Positions 15,965 to 23,134 of a stretch of DNA of 30,897 nucleotides are shown in pieces. The position numbers and the translations under genes are program-made. The DNA comes from Deltaproteobacteria bacterium UBA6930. Lineage in GTDB: Bacteria; Myxococcota_A; UBA9160; UBA6930. The stretch is from contig DKAI01000174.1 in the NCBI GenBank assembly GCA_002450755.1, positions 1-30,897 of the forward strand. Reading direction: 5' to 3'. Below the pieces are notes generated by a model that had not been told where the DNA came from, made no database searches, and saw nothing but the letters and a program-made list of their open reading frames with translations. The first letter of the stretch is position 1. Every line of letters begins with the position of its first letter.

Positions 15965-16684
15965 GCCGTCATCGGCAATTTCAAATCCGCGGTGCTCGCT
16001 TTGCGATCTCATTGCTGAGCCTAGATGGCTCAGTATCAGTCGTCCACAATCGAATTTATGAGAATTGTCGGATAGTTCGTCGAGGCTAAGGTGGTAGGGA
16101 TAGTTAGGTTCAAGTTGTGTGCACTCGCAAATGAATAAGTCGGATCCTGCAACCTTACTTGGTAGCTCCCCGAACCATCCAGTATCGCCAGAGTACGCGA
16201 CTTGCGTTTTGCTAATAGAAACTACAAAACCGTGGGGTTTTACCTCGGGCGGATGGTATGTCGCAAAAGGAGTAAGGGTGGCAGGTCCAATAGAATAGTG
16301 GGCCCCTGCTACAAGCTCGATAAAGTTCAACTGAAAGTGGCGGTTAGCGTTATTTATAGGATGTCCAAGAATTGAGGAAGCTTTACGAATTCGATCTTCA
16401 ATTCCGATAGGTCCAGCGATAAAAAGAGGTTTCTTGCGTCTGTCTTCGTAAGTCGAAGCTAGTATGAAAGAAGGGATTCCAGAAAAATGATCGGCGTGAA
16501 AATGAGAGATTGAAATCAGATCTATTTCTTCTCGTTCCACGCCTAACGCTGACAGGCCAGTTAAGGTTGTTGCTCCGCAATCCAATAGTACAGTTCCCGA
16601 TTCTCCCCGAAGGAGATAGGCAGACTGCCTTCTACCTCCTGCGCCGAATGCATCAGAGGTTCCTACAAAAAGAACGCTATTCAT
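15947..16684 (-). CDS. MBL-fold metallohydrolase, RNase Z/PhnP-like
   Basis: 245 residues with a complete two-metal beta-lactamase fold site: HFHADH at 61-66, H144, D167 in YSGDTGWF and H220 in LILSHLG, plus H198 in YPYHLSLDEL. This pattern fits the RNase Z/phosphodiesterase side of the superfamily. I chose ATG 16684, which has GGAG at a good distance and overlaps the preceding gene by 8 bases; a longer frame to 16843 lies wholly inside that gene. True tRNase Z seems unlikely given the neighbours. Last in the operon with the SpmAB, AmgK-like and MurU-like genes, it may act on a muramic acid phosphate or other wall metabolite; this is inference. Confidence 0.82.
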   Translation of the reverse strand: MNSVLFVGTSDAFGAGGRRQSAYLLRGESGTVLLDCGATTLTGLSALGVEREEIDLISISHFHADHFSGIPSFILASTYEDRRKKPLFIAGPIGIEDRIRKASSILGHPINNANRHFQLNFIELVAGAHYSIGPATLTPFATYHPPEVKPHGFVVSISKTQVAYSGDTGWFGELPSKVAGSDLFICECTQLEPNYPYHLSLDELSDNSHKFDCGRLILSHLGSAMRSQSEHRGFEIADDGLLVNL

Positions 16685-17678
16685 TTGTTCTTCTCCTGAA
16701 TTCCCGAGGAATAGATGGTGTCTCGTGGAATTTTCCAAATGCGAAGATCCCATTCTGATAGTTTCCAGCAGGTACGGTTTCGTTATCCCAGATGACCATC
16801 TTGTCGAGCGTTGCGTGAGGGCTAATAATTGTGTTACGCCCAATTATCGACTGGCTTTTACCGTCAATGGTTGATTTTAGTTGCAGTTGTTTTTGTTCCG
16901 AGTAACTGAGCTTTATTGGGTCAAGGTTTGCATTCCAGTACTCGAGAATGGTTCCTACCGGTTGCCAACTACAAGACGTACCTTGCGCTAGCCAAGCTTG
17001 AATCGAGCTTGGACTAGTATGGAGTATAGGTAAGAGCCAGTCGTCCAAGTGACTAAAGGTTTGGAGTTTCGGTAAGTAATCGAACGCTCGCGGATCAATA
17101 AGGTTTACCCATGTATAGAGGCCTGACTGAGATTCTGAGGAAACGAGGCCCTTCGGGCTTGGGATACAACCGTTATCGGTTGTGGAGTCGTTAACGTGGA
17201 ATCGCTGGGAGACTCTGCGTATGCAGTTCAGCTCATCTATTCCAATGGAGCCGAACTCGAGAGAACGATCGTCTTCCTTTAGGAGCAGCGTTGCTAGCGC
17301 TTCTTTGTTTTGATGTTGATGGAGCATTGGTTTAAGGTCAAAGTCGATGAGCATATCTCCCCCGATTACAACGGCTGGTTTGCTCTCTCTGAGAAAATCC
17401 CAGTTACTCCCAATTCCTCCACCAGTACCTAAGAGTCGATCCTCGTGGGAGAAGAAGAGTTTGATGCCTTTTGGGCACCATTCTCGGGCCGTTCGCTCAA
17501 GCACTTCCGCGAGGTGATGAGTGTTGATTACGACCTCAGTGACGCCCTGGCTTTTAAGGTATGTTAAGCCGTGCGCAATTAAGGGGATCCCTCTAATTGG
17601 TAGCGCGGGTTTCGGGTAAAATTCTGTTAGCGGAGATAGGCGGCTTCCCAGACCTGCGGCTACGATCATGCCTCTCAT
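16677..17678 (-). CDS. murU: Sugar-1-phosphate nucleotidyltransferase, MurU-like with C-terminal extension
   Basis: GT-A-fold transferase that would join a sugar 1-phosphate to a nucleotide; in the Pseudomonas route MurU turns MurNAc-1-phosphate into UDP-MurNAc. From ATG 17678 it has 333 residues. Visible: GLGSR at 9-13, PLT at 16-18, KPALPI at 23-28, GTGGGIG at 84-90, metal-binding GGD at 106-108 (often NGD) and WQPVGT at 238-243. Residues about 276-311 look like a few turns of left-handed beta-helix, which classical MurU of about 220 residues lacks. The ATGA overlap with the kinase gene fixes the start. The partner kinase supports a muramate role, but another hexosamine is possible. Confidence 0.75.
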   Translation of the reverse strand: MRGMIVAAGLGSRLSPLTEFYPKPALPIRGIPLIAHGLTYLKSQGVTEVVINTHHLAEVLERTAREWCPKGIKLFFSHEDRLLGTGGGIGSNWDFLRESKPAVVIGGDMLIDFDLKPMLHQHQNKEALATLLLKEDDRSLEFGSIGIDELNCIRRVSQRFHVNDSTTDNGCIPSPKGLVSSESQSGLYTWVNLIDPRAFDYLPKLQTFSHLDDWLLPILHTSPSSIQAWLAQGTSCSWQPVGTILEYWNANLDPIKLSYSEQKQLQLKSTIDGKSQSIIGRNTIISPHATLDKMVIWDNETVPAGNYQNGIFAFGKFHETPSIPREFRRRTNE

Positions 17679-18679
17679 TTCGTTGGTGTTCCTTTTATTT
17701 GAGAGAGGTGTTTCCATAGTTTTTCAAGGCGTGAATCTAGTGACGCACAATCACGTGAAGCCGTCAGTATCTTTTTCCAGGTATAATCCAAATACTTTGA
17801 ATAGCGATTATCGTTTCTTAATGTTTTGGCTTCAATGAAGCGAGCGAAATCTTTGCTCTTTCTCGTTAGGGTTAATAGGTTAAAGCGCCGAGTAAAGACT
17901 TCTTTTTCTGGCTGGTCAGGAAGAGAAAGTCTTACTTCTTCGCTAAGACGAGCGATTGTTTTCTTTTCGAGTTTTACATACGAGTCGTGAAGGAGGCATA
18001 CTGCGTCGTATTCGGGTGGTGCAAGAAAGGCCCCTTGAATGTCGATCCATCGAGGAATCATTTCGTCGATGGGCCTGTTTTCAACCATTATATTTTGACT
18101 TTGAAAGTCTCGATGCGCAAGACGGAAGGGGGCGTCGTCAAGATATTCCGCCACGCATGCGAACGCCGACCTGACAGTTTCTAAGTGGGCCTTTCCTAGA
18201 ACGTGCTTTGCGAAAAGTTGAGCTTTGAAATCAAGGAGTTCGGTGTCAAGCCGACGTTGAAAGGCGGGGAGAGTATCGAGAGGTTTGATGTTTTGGAGTG
18301 CTGGGAGGACCAAAAGAATCTTTTTGTAGAGGTCCTCAATCATTTTAGAATTCAATGACTTAACATAAGATTCTAAAGTCGTGTCGCCCAAGTCCTCTAA
18401 CAATTCCAGGGTCCCGTCTTCTTTTGATCCGAAACTTTTGGGTACAGGCAGTTTTGCTTGCTGAAGGATTGATCGCAGTGGTTCTAGCGGCGGTTCTTGA
18501 GCATGCTCTGGCGAGGGACTTTTTGGCGAAATCCTCGCGACAATGGTGTTGGGCTCTCCGTCAAGCTTAACACGGAGAAACTTGCGGAAACCTAATCCCG
18601 GTTGAAGGTTAACCGAGCTTAAAACTCGTCTGCTCAGCTTTTGTCTTATGAAGTTTTCTATATCGAGAGCATTTGTCAT
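17675..18679 (-). CDS. amgK: Anomeric sugar kinase, AmgK-like
   Basis: Phosphotransferase of the APH/choline kinase fold, 334 residues, resembling AmgK, which phosphorylates MurNAc (and GlcNAc) at carbon 1. The catalytic loop LAHRDFQSQN is at 187-196 (D191, N196) and the metal-binding segment WIDIQGAFLAPPEYDAVCLLHDSY at about 211-234 (D213) is laid out as in AmgK proteins. An N-terminal nucleotide-binding lobe precedes it, with LELLEDLGD near 91. Each end overlaps its neighbour by 4 bases: SpmAB upstream and the MurU-like gene downstream. The tight pairing with a nucleotidyltransferase and with AnmK next door is the best support for a MurNAc salvage role. Confidence 0.8.
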   Translation of the reverse strand: MTNALDIENFIRQKLSRRVLSSVNLQPGLGFRKFLRVKLDGEPNTIVARISPKSPSPEHAQEPPLEPLRSILQQAKLPVPKSFGSKEDGTLELLEDLGDTTLESYVKSLNSKMIEDLYKKILLVLPALQNIKPLDTLPAFQRRLDTELLDFKAQLFAKHVLGKAHLETVRSAFACVAEYLDDAPFRLAHRDFQSQNIMVENRPIDEMIPRWIDIQGAFLAPPEYDAVCLLHDSYVKLEKKTIARLSEEVRLSLPDQPEKEVFTRRFNLLTLTRKSKDFARFIEAKTLRNDNRYSKYLDYTWKKILTASRDCASLDSRLEKLWKHLSQIKGTPTK

Positions 18680-19989
18680 CCGAAAAAGACACGGCAGGCT
18701 AGGGTTGCTCCAAAGAGACCTGCAAAATCACCAATAAGACAGGCTGGCAATATATGACGAGAATCTCGGATTCCTACTACACCGAGATAAATAGCAAGGA
18801 CATAAAAGGTAGTTTCTGTTGAACCTTGAAGGGTACTCACCAAGTAACCGACATAGCTATCGGGTCCATGTTCGTTAATTATTTCCGCCATTAAACCGAA
18901 AGCACCGGAACCAGATAGTGGTCTAAGTAGAGCCATGGGCAATGCTTCCGCTGGTACGCCGAGACTGCTCGAGATAGGATCGATCCACGAGACTAAAAGT
19001 TCTAACGCTCCTGACGCGCGGAACATTCCAACAGCGGTCATTATAGCTACAAGATAAGGGGCGATTTTCATCGCCACTGTGAGGCCTTCTTTGCCTCCTG
19101 CGACTAGAGCATCGTAACTACGTGCACCACCGCTAAACCCAATCAGAACGAAGGTAGCAATCAGCATCGGAAGTACCCAGTCTCTCGAGACTGCCTGAAG
19201 GAGTGCTTTGCTTCCATCGGTATTTAAAAGTTCTCGTGCTTCGAGACTTAGACCTAAAACAATTACAGCCATAAAAGCAATGGCGAGCCATTTTTTAAAA
19301 GGAGACTCAGAAGATTTAGAATCTTCAAGTGAATCTAGTCCTTCGGTTTCGGGGATTGTTTCCTCTGAGGGAATTTCGTTCTCGAGTTCAAGCTTTCGAG
19401 GCCGGAAGAAGGGAAGGCGTTGCAACAAAAGGCAGCCGGTGACGGCAGCGATTGTGGAACAAATTGTCGCAAACAACGTAGGAAGCCAAATTGCAAATGG
19501 CGCCGAAGACTCAGCGGCAAGGCGGACCATAACTGTTCCGGTTGGCGGAAGCAGGACTATAGACGAGGTGTTGATGGCTAAAAAAAGCGCCATTGAGTTA
19601 GTGGCTGATCCTGGGCTAGGGTTGTCTTTATTCAATTCGACCATTGCTTTTAGCCCGAACGGAGTTGCAGCATTTCCTAGACCAAGAATGTTGGCAGCAA
19701 AGTTCATCGTCATAGATTTCATCGCAGGATGGTCTGGCGGGAGCTCTGGAAACAAGCGTCTGAGGACAGGGCTTAAAAATCGTATTATTCCTCGCAGCAG
19801 ACCGCCTTCAGAGGCTATGCGAACGAGGCCGAGAAAGAACATCATTCCACCCGTTAGTCCGATAATGAGTTCAATCGCAGATTTGGCATTTTCTAATGAA
19901 GCAGCCGAAACGGCACTCATGCGACCGGTCCAAGCCGCAAAAAGCACGGAGGTTAAAACTAGAAAAAGCCAGATCCAATTCAATAACAC
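18676..19989 (-). CDS. SpmA-SpmB fusion, nucleoside-recognition (Gate) domain membrane protein
   Basis: 437 residues carrying both halves of the spore maturation protein pair in one chain. The SpmA half (about 1-200) has MMFFLGLVRIASEGGLL and MNFAANILGLGNAATPFGLKAM near 94; a charged, acidic linker (about 205-235) follows; the SpmB half (about 236-437) has GLTVAMKIAPYLVAIMTAVGMFRASGA in outline and LRPLSGSGAFGLM near 358. Around ten membrane helices. In Bacillus, spmA and spmB are in an operon with the carboxypeptidase gene dacB and affect the spore cortex; in Gram-negative bacteria the function is unknown. Start GTG with AGGGGA upstream. First gene of the operon with AmgK-like, MurU-like and MBL; divergent from a PBP4 gene. 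Confidence 0.88.
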   Translation of the reverse strand: MLLNWIWLFLVLTSVLFAAWTGRMSAVSAASLENAKSAIELIIGLTGGMMFFLGLVRIASEGGLLRGIIRFLSPVLRRLFPELPPDHPAMKSMTMNFAANILGLGNAATPFGLKAMVELNKDNPSPGSATNSMALFLAINTSSIVLLPPTGTVMVRLAAESSAPFAIWLPTLFATICSTIAAVTGCLLLQRLPFFRPRKLELENEIPSEETIPETEGLDSLEDSKSSESPFKKWLAIAFMAVIVLGLSLEARELLNTDGSKALLQAVSRDWVLPMLIATFVLIGFSGGARSYDALVAGGKEGLTVAMKIAPYLVAIMTAVGMFRASGALELLVSWIDPISSSLGVPAEALPMALLRPLSGSGAFGLMAEIINEHGPDSYVGYLVSTLQGSTETTFYVLAIYLGVVGIRDSRHILPACLIGDFAGLFGATLACRVFFG

Positions 19990-20055
19990 TGCGTGTCCCC
20001 TGAGAAGGGCTGTTGCGTTGATTCAATCAGTGAATTGCTGGAGTCCAACGTGGAG

Positions 20056-20061
20056 TATAAA
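20056..20061 (+). promoter_or_regulatory. Candidate -10 element for the PBP4 gene
   Basis: TATAAA about 80 bases upstream of the start codon, with TTGCTG at 20035-20040 as a possible but closely spaced (15-base) -35. The gap also holds the palindrome TGATTCAATCA. Weak evidence, by eye only. Confidence 0.25.
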
Positions 20062-20141
20062 ATCCAGTTCGTCAAGTCGAGGAATTCGCTATTGACTTGC
20101 CCGACGGGCTTTGGGCCTAGCTTGACTAAGTGGGAGTAGAG

Positions 20142-21545
20142 ATGCGAGCGTTGCTCTTTCTTGTCTTATTCTTTTTGACAGGTGGACTTGGAACGCCGTG
20201 CTTCGCGCAAAATCTGGAGGCTCGCCTTTCTGAAGCCCTTTCGGTACCTGCGCTTGTTCAGGCGGAAGTGGGTGCACTCGTAGTTCGAAATCGAGATCGG
20301 AAGGTTCTGTTCGACTTTCGGGCAAATCGGAACTTTGTTCCTGCCTCAAATGCGAAAATATTGACGGCAGTGGCAGCGCTGTCGCATTGGGGGGTGGCTC
20401 ACCGGTTTACGACTATGGTGGAATCGGACAAGACTCCAGATAGCCAAGGAGACGTCGGGGAGCTTTGCCTGCGCGGTGGCGGAGACCCCCTACTGACTTC
20501 TGAAGAATGGTGGAGGTTGGCTGCAGATCTTAGGCTCAAGGGGCTTCGGGGAATAACCGGAGATGTGTTTTTAGATGCCTCATTATTCGATAAAGAAGCG
20601 CATCATCCATTCTGGGGGGAAGTGACAGATCGAGCTTACCATAGTGGTGTTGTGGCACTTGCAACGAATTACGGAGCGTTTCAGGTGGTATTGGCACCGA
20701 TTAAATCTATAGGAAGCAGACCGCAGGTTTTGATTGACCCATCAGTTCCTTATTTAGTGCCGGTAAATACGGCAAAAATGGGAGGTGGTCTAGGGTCCCG
20801 GCTAAGGGTTTCGCGGGTAAAAAAAGAAAATATTGAAGAGGTTCATGTTTCGGGTGAGATGTCCCTTCATTCCGTCCCTGTGAGCTTTTATCGGAATGTG
20901 GCAGATCCGGTAAGGTACGCAGGTTCCGTCTTTAAGATGCATCTGGCAGCATTGCAAATTTCAATCGGCGGGACGGTCCGGGTGGGCAAAGGGGAATGCG
21001 TGCAAAAGCTTCTGGCCTTTCATGGCCAACCCCTATCTTTAGCCGTTCAACGTTTTTTGAAATGGAGTAATAACAATATCGGGGAAATGTTAATAAAGGG
21101 GCTTGGCGCTTCTCGGAAAGGAAAACCTGGTACCTGGGCCAAAGGGATCGAAGCTGCTCGCGAAGAAATTTCTCGATTCGGTGTCGATTTGAACTCGGCG
21201 ATTTGGGTTGATGGATCAGGTTTGAGTCGCGAAAACAGACTTTCTCCAAGAATTCTTGTGGATATACTTCAAAGAGCACAGGAATCGACTTTCTTTGGGG
21301 CCGAGTTTAAATCAAGCCTCCCTATTGGAGGTTTAGATGGGACGCTCAAGGAGAGACTAGCAAGGGGAGGCGCTCAAATTCGCGCGAAGACAGGGATGAT
21401 TTCGGGAGCGATGGGGCTCTCGGGTTATGCTGTAGGACCCGGAGGTGACGGCCTTACTTTCTCGGTTCTGATCAATGGACAAAGTGCATCTGATGACGAT
21501 ATAGCAATCGCCATAGACAACTTTGTGTCTATTTTGAGGGAGTGA
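20142..21545 (+). CDS. dacB: D-alanyl-D-alanine carboxypeptidase/endopeptidase, PBP4 family
   Basis: Periplasmic penicillin-binding protein of class C that trims the terminal D-alanine from stem peptides and cuts cross-links. From ATG 20142 it has 467 residues and a signal peptide ending near TPCFAQ. The three active-site motifs are present: SNAK (S69, K72), SNN within WSNNNIGEMLIKGLG near 310, and KTG within RAKTGMISGAMGL near 415. The large insertion between the first two motifs is normal for PBP4. A GTG four codons upstream is in frame, but GGGAG suits the ATG better. Sitting back to back with SpmAB and the MurNAc salvage genes, it fits a cell-wall remodelling block. Confidence 0.93.
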   Translation: MRALLFLVLFFLTGGLGTPCFAQNLEARLSEALSVPALVQAEVGALVVRNRDRKVLFDFRANRNFVPASNAKILTAVAALSHWGVAHRFTTMVESDKTPDSQGDVGELCLRGGGDPLLTSEEWWRLAADLRLKGLRGITGDVFLDASLFDKEAHHPFWGEVTDRAYHSGVVALATNYGAFQVVLAPIKSIGSRPQVLIDPSVPYLVPVNTAKMGGGLGSRLRVSRVKKENIEEVHVSGEMSLHSVPVSFYRNVADPVRYAGSVFKMHLAALQISIGGTVRVGKGECVQKLLAFHGQPLSLAVQRFLKWSNNNIGEMLIKGLGASRKGKPGTWAKGIEAAREEISRFGVDLNSAIWVDGSGLSRENRLSPRILVDILQRAQESTFFGAEFKSSLPIGGLDGTLKERLARGGAQIRAKTGMISGAMGLSGYAVGPGGDGLTFSVLINGQSASDDDIAIAIDNFVSILRE

Positions 21546-21547
21546 AA

Positions 21548-21787
21548 TTAACGGGCTTTTTTCATTTTTCCCCGTCCCAAAAGCAACCAATCTATCGAGA
21601 TGCCTTCTCTTAAGGCCAGTTGCATAAGGAAATCTGCGTGGGGAGTCGTTCCATTTTCATATCGATTAATATTTTGTTGGAAGACTCCTAGTTCCCGCGC
21701 GAACTGTCTTTGCGACCGGGTGCCCCTCACTATCGCCAACCTTTCTGCGAGCTTTCGTTTTTGGCGTTTTAGCGAAGCGCTGGTCAT
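21548..21787 (-). CDS. Small XRE-family helix-turn-helix regulator
   Basis: 79 residues, nearly all one XRE-type DNA-binding domain. The segment SQRQFARELGVFQQNINRYENG carries the two helices of the motif in outline, followed by LALREGISIDWLLLG, the usual closing pattern of Cro/CI-like proteins. A basic N-terminus and a basic C-terminal tail KMKKAR flank it. GGAG six bases before the ATG at 21787 selects that start over a TTG at 21799. The stop lies 2 bases from the end of dacB on the other strand. Its targets are unknown; nearby wall genes are possible. Confidence 0.85.
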   Translation of the reverse strand: MTSASLKRQKRKLAERLAIVRGTRSQRQFARELGVFQQNINRYENGTTPHADFLMQLALREGISIDWLLLGRGKMKKAR

Positions 21788-21933
21788 GTCTTTCTCCAAT
21801 CGGTGATTAGAAGTTTTGATTTTTTAGAAATGTTTGCGGCAACTTTTGCTTTCGAATTTGTCGCGAGTCGCGCATTCTAAGCGAGTATCTATCGTTACAG
21901 CAACGCATAATTATTTTATTCGGGAAGATGGTA

Positions 21934-22515
21934 ATGAGGGTTGTGGCAGGAAAATACGGAGGACGCCGCATTTTGGCGCCTAAAGGCCGATCGACAAGGC
22001 CAACGGCTGATCGGGTGAGGGAATCTTTGTTCTCTCGCCTCGGGGACCTAGAGGGTCGTCGTGTTCTCGATTTGTTTGCTGGGTCCGGCTCGCTGGGTCT
22101 CGAAGCACTTTCTCGTGGCGCGAAGTCTGCAGTTTTTGTCGACCGAGCCTCGACAGCTATCACTGCTGTGAGGGCGAACATAAATTCCCTGAAACTTGAA
22201 GATCGTTGCCAAGTGATTAAGGGAACCGCCAAAGCAGAGCTCCAACGCCTCCAAGCTGCGGGGGTTTCCTTCCACTTGGTGTTCCTTGACCCTCCTTATG
22301 GGTCCGAGTTGTCTCTTAACGCCCTTGTTGGGGTACTGCCCCTACTTGAAGTGGGTGGAGAAGCTATTCTTGAGAATTCAGCGGCTGAAGATTTGGTTAA
22401 GGCGCCGGGGTTCAAGGTTCTTGATGAGCGGAGCTACGGTCAGACGCGAATCACTCGTTACAATGCGGAATCCGGGGAAAGTCCGGCTTTTTGCAGGCCA
22501 GTTGGAGGAGGTTAG
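21934..22515 (+). CDS. rsmD: 16S rRNA (guanine(966)-N2)-methyltransferase
   Basis: Methylates G966 of 16S rRNA in assembled 30S subunits. 193 residues from ATG 21934. The family opening MRVVAGKYGGRRILAPKG is clear, the SAM-binding DLFAGSGSLGLEALSRGA starts at 46, and the amino-methyltransferase catalytic DPPY is at 119-122. An ATG two codons earlier is possible, but its ribosome site would be too close. It is followed 18 bases later by coaD, an arrangement seen in very many bacteria. Confidence 0.94.
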   Translation: MRVVAGKYGGRRILAPKGRSTRPTADRVRESLFSRLGDLEGRRVLDLFAGSGSLGLEALSRGAKSAVFVDRASTAITAVRANINSLKLEDRCQVIKGTAKAELQRLQAAGVSFHLVFLDPPYGSELSLNALVGVLPLLEVGGEAILENSAAEDLVKAPGFKVLDERSYGQTRITRYNAESGESPAFCRPVGGG

Positions 22516-22533
22516 GGTGAGGAGGAAAGGATT

Positions 22534-23028
22534 ATGAGCGGGAGGCTTGAGCCTGGAAGGGCGCTTTTTCCTGCGAGCTTTGATCCCGTGACCAATGGTC
22601 ACATGGATCTCATCAATCGTGCTCGCGAGATTTTTCCAGAATTGATTGTGGCAGTCGCTAATAACGTGGCAAAGCAAGGAACTTTTACGACTGAAGAACG
22701 CCTTGAGCTTCTCGAAAAGGCATGTGCGAATATGCCAACCGTAGAAGTGACGGCCTTTGATGGTTTGCTCGTGGATTATGCAAAGGAGCGAGGAGCCAAG
22801 TCGGTCATTCGTGGCCTGAGAGCAATGGCCGATTTCGAGTATGAGTTCGAGATGACATTAATGAACAAGCATCTCTACCCTGAAATCGAGACTCTGTTCA
22901 TGATGACGAGCCAGGATTTTCTTTATGTCAGTTCATCTCGGCTAAAGGAGCTAGTGCGGTTCGGCACCGATATTTCTGCGTGGGTTTCGCCACATGTTGC
23001 CGAGGCGTTAAGAAATAAGTTGGGTTAG
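22534..23028 (+). CDS. coaD: Phosphopantetheine adenylyltransferase
   Basis: Transfers AMP to 4'-phosphopantetheine to make dephospho-CoA, the penultimate step of CoA synthesis. 164 residues, standard length. TNGH (20-23) supplies the nucleotide-binding histidine, VIRGLRAMADFEYEFEM lies near 89 and the C-terminal YVSSSRLKELV near 130 matches the usual ISSTxVRE element. The opening that is normally PGSFDP reads PASFDP, with alanine at 14. GGAGGAAAGG precedes the ATG. Its partner coaBC follows 106 bases later, so two successive parts of CoA synthesis lie together. Confidence 0.96.
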   Translation: MSGRLEPGRALFPASFDPVTNGHMDLINRAREIFPELIVAVANNVAKQGTFTTEERLELLEKACANMPTVEVTAFDGLLVDYAKERGAKSVIRGLRAMADFEYEFEMTLMNKHLYPEIETLFMMTSQDFLYVSSSRLKELVRFGTDISAWVSPHVAEALRNKLG

Positions 23029-23134
23029 GCGTGTTGTTACCCCGTGGGATTACGACAGAAAATCCCTGAGGGCTACAATAAATAGCTAGTTCGCAGGTAG
23101 GTGCTCGTTAGAAAGCTGCGATCATAGGAGAAAG

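Noticed and set aside
15947..16684. MBL protein as the housekeeping tRNase Z
   Set aside because: The ligand set allows it, but it lies within a sugar-phosphate operon with tight overlaps and I see no clear flexible-arm or tRNA-binding segment; left as an unassigned hydrolase.
19208..20095. A 295-codon plus-strand open frame opposite the SpmAB gene
   Set aside because: It is exactly antisense to a well-recognised membrane protein, is rich in serine and arginine as expected for the complement of hydrophobic codons, and has no domain or ribosome site.
18676..21545. SpmAB plus a carboxypeptidase as evidence of sporulation
   Set aside because: SpmA/B proteins occur in many non-spore-formers, the carboxypeptidase is PBP4-type and not PBP5*, and no other spore gene is present.
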